Source of the DNA: Monosporascus cannonballus
Lineage: Eukaryota > Ascomycota > Sordariomycetes > Xylariales
Length of the DNA: 64,000 nt
Assembly (NCBI GenBank): GCA_004154925.1
Contig: QJNS01000037.1
Coordinates: 186,001 to 250,000 of the forward strand
Direction of reading: 5' to 3'
In this document: positions 47,217 to 59,594 of the stretch, one piece after another
Layout: every line of letters starts with the position of its first letter
Numbering within the stretch: the first letter of the stretch is position 1
Notes under the pieces: generated by a model
Told to the model about the DNA's origin: nothing
Seen by the model: the letters and a program-made list of their open reading frames with translations, nothing else
Databases searched by the model: none
Made by a program: the position numbers and the translations under genes

Positions 47217-47529
47217 TGTAATATAGATCCGGGGACGTTTTCCGGATATAGAAAAGAACAATGTAATACGATTCCTAATTGGATTTTCGAATCTAAAAAG
47301 AATCTCGGTTGAAGGTAATAAATATATACGATCGTTAATTCTATAATTTAAATAATAACAACTTATCATATTTATTCATATTAATCGTTTGCAATATAAT
47401 TTCGGCACCCTTGTTATGACAAAAGGTAATGCGTTAATATATTTATTATTTAAAATCTTACGATATTTCTGCCAATATAAACCCGGACGACTTAAGTTTA
47501 ATAATTGGTTATACCATTTAACTTTTATA
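47217..47529 (+). repeat. A4 5' LTR (left end uncertain)
   Basis: The R/U5 part from about 47330 is typical of family A (CGTTTGCAATATAATTTCGG, TGACAAAAGGTAATGCG, CCAATATAAACCCGGACGAC) and ends TAACTTTTATA at 47529. The start is taken as TGTAATATAGATCC at 47217, because left of it the sequence still follows Harbinger H2; this is approximate. Confidence 0.55.
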
Positions 47530-47639
47530 TGTTATAAGCTTTTATTTCATAATATTGTCAAATTTTGGGCAATATTATCGATATTTTGTTCATTAGTAAT
47601 CAGCCTGAATAGTCTATTTATAAGGGCATTGATAACCTA

Positions 47640-50426
47640 GATACTGGAATAAAATCCGAGAAAAAAAAGTAACCTTGCTTTTTACAAAAAGAAGTTTTTC
47701 GACGCCTACATATTATCAACGAACGCATTATTGAGCTAGAAAAAGATAAAAATATTTTACGACGTCCTTTTAAGCCGTTTATAAAAAGCTTAAGAAAAGG
47801 AGGAAAACTTCCGAGATTGAAAAGCGTTTTCGAACAAACTAGATTATTTAGCTAAATTCTACTAAGAAATTACGCGAAATCTTTAAACCTCCTAAATAGG
47901 AACTTTTTAATGGAACTTTTATTAAATTATAACTTTTTTAACCTAATATCAACTTGATATTAGGTATTTTCTTATTCGACTTATTACTCTTATTGTAGGA
48001 ATTAAATTTACAATTAAATAATATATCTGGAACGCAATTATTTAATTGGAACCTGCTATAATGGAATACGTTATTCAGTTAATGAAATAATAAAACCTCG
48101 AAATGATGTAAATATATAACGATTACGCATAATTCGAATAGGTATTAACAAAAACGTTCGAAATAATAAACAAAAATCAAAAGCCGAAATATATATCCAG
48201 TAATTACGATAAAAAGGATTAATACCTAATTTCGATAATACGTTTATTTAGTTAGTATTTCAGCTAAATTGGGAACTAACAATATTAATAACAAAGCTTT
48301 TTGACAACCAAAAAAAAGGAAATATAAAAAAACATTGTAGGTTTAACCGGCCTAGTTATTTATCGAATTATAGCGTTATAATAATTAAGATTAACGATCG
48401 ATAATATGATTAGCGTACTACCGGTATCAAGAGAAAAAAATAATAAAACCAGATACACGGCTAAAATTAATATTTTTCGTTATAGCAATATTTTCTGCGA
48501 CATAAAATTAGGTTTTAAAAAGTTTGAGAAAATATATAAAGAAATTTCGAACTAGATTAAATACTTTAATTATAACAAAATAAGGTATAAGGACGTATGG
48601 TGCAAAGAATTTAAAAAGCTCCGTCGACATAATTAAAAACCTGTGCCCGAAAAAGTAATCCAGAGAAAATACAAAAAATGAAAGCAAATCTATTAATATA
48701 ATTCGGGTTAAATACGTATTGGGCCTCCCATAGCGAAAGGTTCAATAAGAAATACACGAAGCTAGAAAGATGGCTTAATAAGTATCGTAAGTATGATAAA
48801 AAAACTATAAGAATAATTACGAGAATATTAGAATTGGATGAAAAAGATTTATCCTAAAACTTTAAATCGATATAGCAGAATATATACCATATATTGTCGA
48901 CGACGAGAATATTCCGATTACGAAAAATCAGTATAATACATTTATAGAAAAATTATCCGCATATATTATAACGGATTTGATTTTCTCAATGGAACCGAAA
49001 TAATAAAAACGATAAATAATAATATGGACAGTTTTAATCTGTAACGCCAAAAAATATAATTCGAAAAATTAGTAGGCTGATAACAATAACAATTATAACA
49101 ACTTAACGCGTTATATATAAAAATATAACTAAAAATTGATAAACTCGAAAAACGTTAAAAGAAAAAAGTTATCTATAAAAAGCCGCAGGATAACGAAACT
49201 TAAAAAAGTTAAAAGGAATTTCCAAAAAAGGCTTTAAACGACATAATAAAAACCGTTAATAATCTTCTTACCTTAGATTTACGAAATAGAACATACTAAT
49301 ATATCGTAATAATAGATAATAAAACTCTAGACGGATGTTATATCGTATCGGATATAATTAAAAAACTTAGATTATTGTGAAAATCCAAGTTAAAATCCTA
49401 TATTACGACGAATACCGAAAGTTAGAAATTCGTTTACTCTAACCGAAAAATTATATGTAAAATTAATTACCTTAAAGTTGTTATCTAAAAACGATACCAA
49501 ATAATCGATTTCGATATCGCACTATTTGGAAATTACGATATAATCTTAGTATAATTATGGATATATTAATACGACCTCATAGTTCATAAAAAGATTAGCT
49601 AAATTAAATTCTACTTATACCTTCTTAATAGACAAAAAAAATTAAGGTCGTATATATTCGATTAAAACTAACAACAAATATATGTATAAAAATACGATAA
49701 ATACCTTTCCACCTAAAAAGACAAAATATAAAAGACAATTAAGTATCTAAAAAATGAAATACAACGCATTATTGGTATTATTAAAGCAAAGCTAAGGCAA
49801 CTAAACAACAATCTGGAATAATATCTCCAAAAGATAAAAGATTTAATTAATATATTACTATAATACTATCGATATTAAGAACTTTTCAAAAAGGAATTGG
49901 ATACGAAATTACTAGAACATAGCGAATAGGATTATAAGATAATTTTTAAAAAAGGATCTTTAACGAAGTTTTACCTTATTTATAACTTTAATAAAAACTA
50001 ACGACGTATTTTTACAAAAATGCTTAAAAAGTCGATTATAAAAAGGATACATTCGACCTTCGAAATTATCCGCAGGATATCTATTTTTTTCGAACTTAAA
50101 AAGAGTGAAAGGTTACAACTTAAGGTTAATTATCGATAACCACATGATATCTTTATTAAAAATCAACTATTATTACCCTTAATTACAGGAATAAACAACG
50201 GACTTTACGGAATCTAATAGTTTATCATATTCGACCTTAAAAATAAATATAACCTTATTAGAATTAAAAAAGAATACGAATAGAAAATAATCTTTAAAAC
50301 GAAATATGAATTATATAAATATTTGGTTACGCTAATTAGCTTTACGAATATATCAGCGACCTTGTAACGAATAATTAATCATCTACAACGGAAATACCTC
50401 GATAATTTTATTATGTCTTATCTAGA
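47640..50426 (+). pseudogene. A4 gag and pol, first part
   Basis: Gag starts near 47655 (IKSEKKK followed by CFLQKEVFRRLHIINERIIE). The nucleocapsid knuckle at 48562-48603 reads YFNYNKIRYKDVWC with the last Cys kept and His changed to Tyr. Protease region at about 49280-49400 (I-I-D-N-K-T-L-D-G-C-Y-I). Reverse transcriptase about 50000-50426, ending at the codons for Tyr-Leu of YLDD. Confidence 0.72.
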
Positions 50427-50811
50427 TGTAACGGCTAGGCGGTTTAACCAACTATTAAACCTTAGTCGTACGGGTTTATGTTGGCAGAAGTATCGTAGGA
50501 CTTTGTAGTAATGAAATAATTTAGTTACGTTTTTTAATACTAAGGGCGCAGAAGCATATTGCAAACGATTGGTATTAATAAGTGTTGCAAGTTAAAGTTA
50601 TTTAAATTATGGAAATAATGAGCGTATATATCCTTCTATAGATCCCGTTAGATCTTTTGGATTATTTCGGATCTATATCGGATAATTGTATGGATCCTGT
50701 TAGATCCCTTGGATTATTCCGGATCTATGTTACGTAATTTCGACCTATTTGAATCTTGTTTCGGTTATCGAATAACCGTTTCTGAGACCCTCCCTTGGTT
50801 AGGTTATAATA
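50427..50811 (-). repeat. A3 3' LTR
   Basis: 385 bp; plus-strand ends TGTAACGGCTAGGCGG and GGTTAGGTTATAATA. U3 repeats carry the words GATCCTGTTAGATCCCTTGG and GATCCCGTTAGATCTTTTGG. Shorter than its partner at 56951-57386, mainly because of one U3 repeat unit fewer. Confidence 0.88.
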
Positions 50812-50880
50812 CGATCTTTTTTCTCTCTAAATCTTGTCCTTAAGATTTCTTTTAATAAGCTTTTCCCCCTGTCAGTTACT

Positions 50881-51552
50881 ATGTCCAACCGAATCGCTAA
50901 AAACCGTAAACGTATTAACCAAAAAGAAAAGCGTAAGGCCTTAGTTCGTTTCGTTTTTAATTCCGATTTTGAAATTATACCCTATATATCTTATTTCCGC
51001 GTTGGTAATTTATGTATCATGTTAGATGGTATAGCGCGTTATTAATGATATATTTTGAAAAAGCGTTATTCCGACGATTTCAGTGTTCTTTTTTCTTTTT
51101 TAAATAACATTAATAAGGAAATAGACCGTTTTCGGTCCGAAAAATCGCTTCCTCGTTAATATTTACGTAATATTCGTTAACAGCTATTAATAATATTTCG
51201 CCGTTTAAACGAAGTATTATTTTGGTTACAACGTTTTCGTATTTAACAGGATTTTTTTCGCAAAAAAGGCGTAAAAATGGTTAACCAAGGCTTTTAATCC
51301 TTAGATAAATTGGAAGAACAGGAAAAGGCCGATCGTTTAAAGGCAGAACGCGATTGTTTAAAGATTAAGCTCCGTGCTGCATTTCCCGAATGGTCCTATT
51401 TTTCAAATTTTATCGTAAACGTGGATTAGGACGCGATCATTTTTAGAAGTTCCACCGTTATCGGTAAAAGTTTTTCAGCAGACTTTGGGCGCTAATAAGA
51501 CTTTTGGCAGATTTCTCCGTGTTTTCGGAGTTCGGGTGCTTTTTCCATTTAA
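50881..51552 (+). pseudogene. Opposite-strand frame of A3, about 200 codons, best preserved copy
   Basis: Starts ATG 50881 (MSNRIAKNRKRINQKEKRKA), 70 bases from the 3' LTR, antisense to the element. Residues 39-55 read IPYISYFRVGNLCIMLD and are followed by RY, two stops, YILKKRYSDDFSV: Tyr at several places where a zinc-cluster-like Cys pattern (C-x2-C-x6-C, then a second C-x2-C group) would fit after TGT-to-TAT changes. A charged helical part follows (FRSEKSLP..., LDKLEEQEKADRLKAERDC) and the frame ends with ADFGR. Up to the final stop only seven internal stop codons plus a TAATAA pair occur, all explainable as mutated Gln or Arg codons. Homologous in position and pattern to A2 and T2 frames. 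Function unknown. Confidence 0.65.
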
Positions 51553-51799
51553 TTAGATACTTGGTAAATCCATTTCGTTTTCGTATATCGAGGATTTTTT
51601 TTATTTCGTATACTTATTTATTTTTTATTTTTATATCGACTTATGACGTATGTACCTTAATTGTATTTGCTGTTAATTCGAATAAAGAAATGTAAAAAAT
51701 TAAACAGAATTTAACTTTCGGTAAAATTTTTAATTAATAATTATTTTTTGAAGTTTTCTTAATAATTTTGTATAGATCGATATATTTGCAACCCAGTTT

Positions 51800-54700
51800 T
51801 TTATTAGGTTTTTTTATTTCAATATTTTTGATAGCGAAAAAAACCATTTCCCTTTTTTCGAAGATTAATTTTTTTAACCTTTTTCGTTTATAATATTTAT
51901 TTATTTGATTTTGTACAAAATTTAGTTCCGTTTGTATTTCTTACTATAACTATCGTAATTATTTTAACGCAAATATTGTTTTGATATTAATTCAATAGTT
52001 ATTACATATTTTTTTATAAATTCTTGAAAAAAAGCCAAAATTTGCATTTGCTAATATTATTTTAATGCTTTCGTAATGCCTGGTATTATCTGTTAATTAA
52101 GTAATAAAGAATTTTTTGACATCGGTATTTTGTTCGTAATTAATATAATATTTGTAAATAAATTTTTAAGACTTGATTTACTTGTTTTATTTATTTATTT
52201 TTTTATACTTTAAAGGCATTAAATAATTTATAATTTAAGCCGATTTGTGTTATAAGGCCTTGCCAAAATTCAGATATAAATATTAATCCTTTATTTGAAA
52301 TACTTTTTATTAATAATTTATATTTGATAAAAATCTTTTAAAGAAAATATATATTATTTATTCGGCACTTATATATTCGTAATATAGTAAAACAAAGAAA
52401 ACTTCGTATATCGATCGACGATTACGAAAATACTATCGTGATATATTTCTGTAATTAAATATTTTAATACAAAAAGCTTTATAATAAAGTTAAATATAAT
52501 TAATTATTATAATTATTTTAGAATTAATAATAGTTATAAGTTTTCGTATAGCTTATATTATCGTTTTTCCGTTTTGGCGCAAATATTATATTATTGTATA
52601 ATATTTTATACTATTAATTTTATTTTAGGAACAGAATATATATGTTAAAACCGTTTTAAAATTTTGTAAATCCCTGGATATCCGTATAACTGATATTCGT
52701 ATATGTTTCGCATTAGGTCTTTCCGATATTTTTTTAAAATTTGTATTTTATTCGTCTTTTACTTTTTGGGGAAATTGTCGTTATATTACTAAATTCTTTA
52801 ATATATATCAAAAGGTATTACCCGAAATATCGCAATTTATTATAAGCGTAAAAATTCTTTTATAATAATATCGAAAATTATATCATTAATTTTAACCATA
52901 AAAATTTCGAAATTTAATTACTTGTTTAGAATATTTGCTTTGTTATTTTCTGAACCTTTCCTATAAATAATAATGAAATCAAAATTCTCCAATTTCTTTA
53001 TATATCTTAATTATGATTTTATAAATTCTTTAATCGTAATAAATCGGGGAAGGTTTTGATAATCCGTATAAATCTTAATTTAATATAAATTCCCCTTTAA
53101 GAAACACTTAAATTCTTAACCTGTTATAATAATAACTTTAAATTTTTTATTTAAAATACCGTAATTAAGTTCGGCTTTTTTTAACCTATATAAAAAAATG
53201 CAATAAGATATAATTTTCCTTCATTATTTCGTTATCCGATTATTCCTTTTAACTCGTAATTCAAAATATCGATTTTTAATTTAACGAGGCGGTTTAAATT
53301 ATATATAATTAATATTAACTTGTTAATAATCGTATCCTTAATATTTTGAAATAGTTTTTTCGTATTTGAGATTTATTTAAACTTTTTGCTTTTTTTCGTA
53401 CAATTTATTAAGAGTATAATTTTTTGGTTAAAACATTAAATAAACTTCCTATAATAATTGGCGAATCCAAGAAATACCTGTACCTTTTTAACCGTTATTA
53501 ATATCTGTTAATTTATAATTGCAGCAATTTTCTTAAAATATATTTTAATATATTCTAAAATAATAATATGTCCCAGATATTCCGTTTCCTATTTATAGAA
53601 TTAACTTTCTTTTATATTAATAAGTAACGTTATTTTTTATAAAGTTTAAAAGTTTTTATAAACGTATTTTACGTATATCTTTTCCGTTTTCGAAAAAATG
53701 AAATTGTCGTTGAGATAACAAATGACGAAAATACCAATATATTTCTATAACGTAAAATGTACTATCTATTAACAGATTATTAATAAGTTTGTAAATTTTA
53801 TTAATAATACCAAATACTTAAATAATTTGTATTTTGTTCGGAAAGTTATTTTTTATTTTTATGCTTTTTTAACGTTAATAATATTATATTTCACTTTAAA
53901 ATTAAATATTATAAACTATTTAATTCCGTAAAATTAGTTTTAAATTTTTATAACTAAAAATTAATAATATTCGATCCTTAATACTAATATAATTTAATTA
54001 TCGATAATTCATTATCAATCGCAATTTTCAATTTTTTTAGGTACGAAAAACATAAAATATTTTACTGGTAATTTCGAAATTTGAATCTAACTTTTTTATT
54101 ATCAATATTGCAAATATTCTTTAAAAATACGTAATTCGTTTTTGCTAAAATTGTAAATAAGGTAAAATTTCGGCGGAAATTCTTCCTTAAAAACTATTTC
54201 ATAATTCTATTCGTTATATTCTAATAATTTCGTATTAAGTCTGTTTTTAAAGAGCTATTTGTATTTATAATATTATAATGGTATATTAATTAAATCTTTT
54301 ATTATTTAACGCTATTATTATTATTTTAAATCGTTATTTAATTATTTTAATTTCGCTGTAATAATAATAATAATATGTCTTATGCTTTTTTAATAGTTGC
54401 TTTTTTATATTTTATTTTTTTAAATAATAATATTTCTATCGTATTTTCAGACTTATTGTTATCGTTATTATTGATCTAATATCGATATCCTATTTTTTAT
54501 TTCTTTTATTTATTAATAATGTGTAAGGCGAACGTTATTTAGCTAATTTCCTTATTAATCAAAATTTTGTACTAGCATATTTATCGTAATTCTAAGATTA
54601 TATCGTAATTCTTAAGTAAAACGATATCAAAATTAAATGTTTAATATGGTCCTTAAATAAAAATATCGAAGTAATTAATTTTGCATATAATTTTCCCGTT

Positions 54701-56900
54701 ATCGTAAACAAATTCCTAACTTTTGATATTCGTCGTTATATAAAGTTTTAACTTATATCTTTATAGCAGTTTATGCTTATGAACTATATTTAGTACAATA
54801 TAATTTCCGTCTAAAGCTCCGTAATCTATTATTACGGTATATTAATACGTTTTAATTTATATGTCCAAAGTAATAAGGTTATTAACGGCTTTTATCGTTA
54901 CGTTTAAAACTTTTCGTAAAAACTTTTAAAACTTTTTAGGTTTCGTTATTTTGTAGCTTCTTTATAGGTAATCTTTTTCTTTTATTTTTTGTTTAAATTT
55001 GTTGAATTTTATTTATATTTTTTCGTTTAATATATTAAGCTGTTATATCTGTCGTTATTGCCGGCGTATTGTTTTTTCCAATAGCATTAATTATTTTTAA
55101 TTTTATTATAATTTGCGTCCATATTAAATAAATTTCTTTTTTATATTTACGAACATATCTCTTATGCGTTATTATAATTATTATTTTACATCTCTTTTGT
55201 AAATTAACGTATTCTTTTAATAGCTTTTTTTGTTAAAGTTTATAATAAATATTAATTGAAAATCAAAATATGTAATAGCTCAATCGTAATATTTCTTTAG
55301 TATATGCTAGATTAAACTTTTTTTTGGTTTAATAGTTACATTATTAATAAAAATATAAAGAGTCTTTTTACGGATATTATTTTTCTTTAACTTAGCTGTT
55401 TATTTCGGCTAATTATTAAATATTTTTCTAAGGTTATAGATCGAAAATATCGATACCATTATTTATCATTGTTATTATTTCCGGTACGATTTAGAAAATC
55501 GAATCTTTCATAATATATGGGAGTAATTCGATCGAAAATATATTTTTTTCGTAATTAGGATATTTTCGTCGTTAATAATATATGGCGTACTTTTTACCGT
55601 ATCGATTAGGGGTTCCGGGATAGACTTTTTTTGTCCAGTCTTAATATTCGCGTAATTATCCTTATTATGCTTTTTATTATATTCGTGATACTTATTAAAT
55701 TCGTTTTCTAGCTTTTCGCATTCCTTGATAGACTTTTTGCCATTGAGGACCTGATATATACTTAGGCTGTATTATATTAGTAAATTTGCTTTTTGTTTTT
55801 TTTGTTTTTTTTCGAATTATATTTCGGATATAGGTTTTTAATTATCGTAACCGGGTTTTTTGGTTTACTTATACCACGTTACCTTATAACTCATTTTATT
55901 ATAATTGTAATATTTGGTTTGGTTTTAGTCCTTTTTATAAATAACTCCTAATTTTATAAATCCTGGTTCTATATCGTAAAAATTATTATTACGCCGAAAA
56001 ACGTTGATATTAGCCGCATATCGGGCCTTAATATTATTTTCTCTTTTAATACCTTTAGTATGCCAGGTATATTTGTCGATCGTCGATCTTATTTACTCTA
56101 ACGATATAATCCAATAAATATTTAGGCCGATTAAGATTAAAATTCTTTTTTTATATTTTCTTTTTCAGGCCGTCGAAAACCTTAATTATTAATAATCTTT
56201 ATTTTTAATTTATTTTAGTTATTAATTAAATTAATATACTGCCGTAATTAAATACGGCTTTCTTTTATTATAGCTGTTAAATTTACCTTTCGGCTTTTAT
56301 TCTTTCTGATATTATTTTGAAATATTTATTAATATTTATTTGAATTATTCCTAATTATTAAAAATTTGTACTTCTTTTGAGTTTAGGTTTCCGATTAATA
56401 ACATAATTCATTTTTTTAAAACGGGCTTAAATTAAATAACCAAATTTCAAATAAATTGTTTAATTGTAAATTTGATTAATGTAATAAACATAATCAATCT
56501 AATTAAAATATACCTAAAATATCTTCGGCATTAAATTAAAAGTAAGTATAATTTGATCGAGGTTCCGTCGAAAAATTCTGGCTTAAAAGGCTTAAGGATT
56601 TTTCCCGGTTCTTTGGTAGAATTTAACTGGATAATCTGGCTTATTCGAAAGTGTTTCCCGGTTTCGGGAGCTTTTTTTTTCTCCTTAAGCTTTTTATAGG
56701 CGGCTTCAACAGACGTTATAAGATTATTATTATTTTTTAAGCTAAATATTACGTTCGTTTATAACATCTAAAGGTCGAAAAACTTTTTCGCGAAAAAGAC
56801 AACGTTTTTTCTTTTTCTCCTCGTATTTTATTTTAACATCCAGATAATTAAGAACTTAATAAATGGGCTGTTCGAGCTATTTGCTGATAAGTATAACGTC
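51800..56900 (-). pseudogene. A3 gag-pol
   Basis: Minus-strand polyprotein. The zinc knuckle near 55912-55868 reads YYNYNKMSYKVTWY: spacing kept, Cys and His ligands all Tyr. The reverse transcriptase active site reads YLNDNFIF near 53725-53700. RNase H near 53070-53000. Integrase segment EFWQGLI...GLNYKLFNAF near 52275-52210. Decayed throughout. Confidence 0.7.
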
Positions 56901-56950
56901 GGCGATATTGTTCAAAGTTTAACGGTATTATTAAACAAAAGCTTATAATA

Positions 56951-57386
56951 TATAATGGCTAGGCGGTTTAACTATTTATTAAATCTTAATCGTATAGATT
57001 TATATTAATAAAAGTATTTCAAGATTTTATAGCAATAAAATAACTTAATTATATCTCTTAATGCCAACGCCGTAAATGCGTATTATAAACCATTAATATT
57101 AATAAATATCGCAAATGAAATTATATAAATTCTGGAAATAATAAATATATATAGCTTTTTATGGATCCCGTTAAATTTCTTGGAGAACTCCAAATCTATA
57201 TCGGATAACTGCATAGATCTCGTTGGATTTCTTGGATCACTCCGGATCCATATCGGATAACTGCATGGATCCCGTTAGAACCCTTGGATCACTCCGGATC
57301 TATGTCACGTAATTCCGACCCACTTGGATCCTGTTTCGGTCATCGAGTGACCTTTTCTGAGACCCTTCCTTGGTTGGGTTATAACA
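56951..57386 (-). repeat. A3 5' LTR
   Basis: 436 bp; plus-strand ends TATAATGGCTAGGCGG and GGGTTATAACA. It contains three near repeats of a unit with GATCCCGTTAGAACCC, CTTGGATCACTCC and GGATC(C/T)ATATCGGATAAC, one more than the other LTR. Confidence 0.9.
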
Positions 57387-58969
57387 CTGGATGATATTTT
57401 TATTTTTTCGAAAACAAAAAAAGCACATGAAAAATACGTTTACAATGTTCTCCAAGCTTTACAAAATGCAAAGTTATTTATTAATGCAAAAAAAGTCAAT
57501 TCTACAGATAAAAAGTGGAATATCTAGAACATATTATTATTTTAGGATATATCAAAATGGACCTTAAGAAAGTCGCTACAATTACAAAATAGCAAACGCT
57601 AACCACGGTTAGGGAGGTTTAGGCATTCCTTGTATTCGCTAATTATTACACGAAATTTATTCGAAACTTTAGCAGGATAACCATATCCTTAAATAATTTT
57701 ATAAAAAAAGAAATTTAAATAAACGCCCGAAATAAAAAAGCCCTTTTAAAAAATCACAGACACAATTATTAGCAAACCAGCATTAATTATATACGATTCA
57801 GTCCGCCTTGTTAAGCTAAAAACCGATACTTCGGATTACGCGTTAAACGCAATAATCGGATAACAAATTAATTAAGATATATTGCATTTTATTATTTTTT
57901 TTCTACGAGTTAAAAAAAGCCGAATTTAATTACGACATTCCAAATAAGGATTTTATAATTATTATTATGACTTTGCCAAAGTCTAGCCATTTTCTAAAGT
58001 GAAATTTACTCTAGGTTAAAGTTTTTACGGATTATCAAAATTTTACCTGTTTTATTACAACTAAAGAACTTACAAAACGACAATTTCGTTAGGTAAAGGA
58101 ATTAACGAACTTTGATTTCGTTATTATTCATAAAAAGGTTTAAAAAACGGCAGAGCCAATGTTTGAAGCAAGCGACCAAATTTCGACAAAAAGAAATTGA
58201 TTAAAGTTGGCTCGATAGTTTTTAATATTATCATAGAAAGATATTTACGTTCGCAACATCTTGCGATATTTCGAGCAGTACCTTTTAATATGTATCAGAA
58301 AATCCAGAAATTTAACTACGGTTTGCTAGAAAACTAAAAAAAACGGACAAAATACAGGTTCTAAAAGAATAGTAGGAGGATCTAGTACGGAAAATGTATA
58401 AATATCAGCTATATAGACATCTACGAATTTATAAAACCTTAAAGCAACTTTAACCTACATATTTCTTTTTTAAAAGGAAATAATGGTTTAAAAAGTACGA
58501 TAATAATACGACTTTTGCAACAAAATCAAAGTACGACGATTTAAGCTATATAGAGAATTACAGCTATTACTAATCGCAAAACGACCATAATATTTAATTA
58601 TATTCGATTTTACTACCAAATTTCCTATATTAAAAGATTTAGCGATAAGAGTATATTATGACATTTTTTTCGTTATTGTTAATCGATTTACAAACTTTTC
58701 TTATTTTCTACCTTAAAATAAGCATATAAATGCTGAACATATGCATATATTTTCTTCAAACACAGGTTTAACATAAACGGATTACCTATAGAAATTATCT
58801 TAAATAAAGGATTAACATTTTTATCTAATATTTAGCAAGGCCTTATAATATAAATTTGCCTAAATTACAAATTATTTAACGTTTTCAGACTTTAAACAAA
58901 TGGGCACACGGAACGGATAAACTAAACCTTAAAAACTTACTTATAATATTATATTAATTACAAAGAGAG
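57387..58969 (+). pseudogene. A4 pol, second part: RT end, RNase H, integrase start
   Basis: Begins CTG GAT GAT ATT TTT ATT (LDDIFIFF), completing the YLDD motif split by A3. RNase H about 57740-58200. Integrase about 58250 onward, with SKFW-equivalent degraded and QTNGHTERIN*TLKTYL near 58890. Ends where T3 inserts; the chromodomain and 3' LTR would be outside the window. Confidence 0.75.
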
Positions 58970-59388
58970 TGTTACAGGAACAGGGGTTCCTGTCTCGAGG
59001 AAACCATCCTTTAAGGCCTAGCACGGACCTGTTACGGCTGAACCCCGGACGGGAGGCTTAGCTCTTAATATGATCTGGTTAATCTGGGTGATCTGGGGAC
59101 CAGATCACATAAATCCAACAGATCCACGACATATTCATTTTGGAAATTAGGATATATAATAAATCGGTTTTTTATATAAATAATACATATTTAATTTCGC
59201 TTTTTAACTATTAATTTAAGTTTTTAATTTAAACGTAATTATATTAATTTTTAATTAAGGGAAAAATTTTTAAATTTTTTTAATGAATAAATTATTAAAT
59301 TATTTTTCGCTTTATTATTACCTAAAAATTAAAACCTTTCCCGGATATTATTTATATTTGCAAATAAATATATAATAAATTTATTATA
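58970..59388 (+). repeat. T3 5' LTR
   Basis: About 419 bp, starting TGTTACAGGAACAGGGG with the perfect hairpin and words CCCCGGACGGGAGG and GATCTGGTTAATCTGGG. The GC-rich first third contrasts with an extremely AT-rich remainder that ends TTTATTATA. Confidence 0.9.
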
Positions 59389-59594
59389 TTTTAATAATTT
59401 TTTAATTAATAACAGATAAATAATTTAAAATTTAATTAAACATAAACTTTTCTAAATTTAATAAAAATAATATTATAAGATAATATTTAGAAAATAAATA
59501 CCATATTTAATTCCCATTATTAATTAATAAAGGATTAATAATTAGATTAAACGATTTACCCGTTATTAAAAAAGTTTTTTAATTAATTAATAAT

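Larger units (their letters stand above)
50427..57386 (-). mobile_element. Family-A chromovirus A3, complete, inverted inside A4
   Basis: A 6960-bp minus-strand element. 3' LTR (left) 50427-50811, 5' LTR (right) 56951-57386. The target duplication is CTAGA (50422-50426) and CTGGA (57387-57391); the single difference is a G-to-A change as RIP would make after insertion. Internal order on the minus strand: gag from about 56890, zinc knuckle near 55912-55868, protease near 54600, reverse transcriptase about 54300-53690, RNase H near 53000, integrase about 52900-51800, then the opposite-strand frame at 50881-51552. Confidence 0.9.
47217..58969 (+). mobile_element. Family-A chromovirus A4, interrupted by A3 and T3
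   Basis: 5' LTR at about 47217-47529, gag from about 47640, zinc knuckle 48562-48603, protease near 49310, reverse transcriptase to 50426. There A3 is inserted in the YLDD codons. Pol resumes at 57387 with LDDIFIFF and runs through RNase H to the integrase, where T3 interrupts at 58970 (just after QTNGHTERIN). The remainder lies outside the window. It truncates Harbinger H2 on its left. Heavily mutated. Confidence 0.8.
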
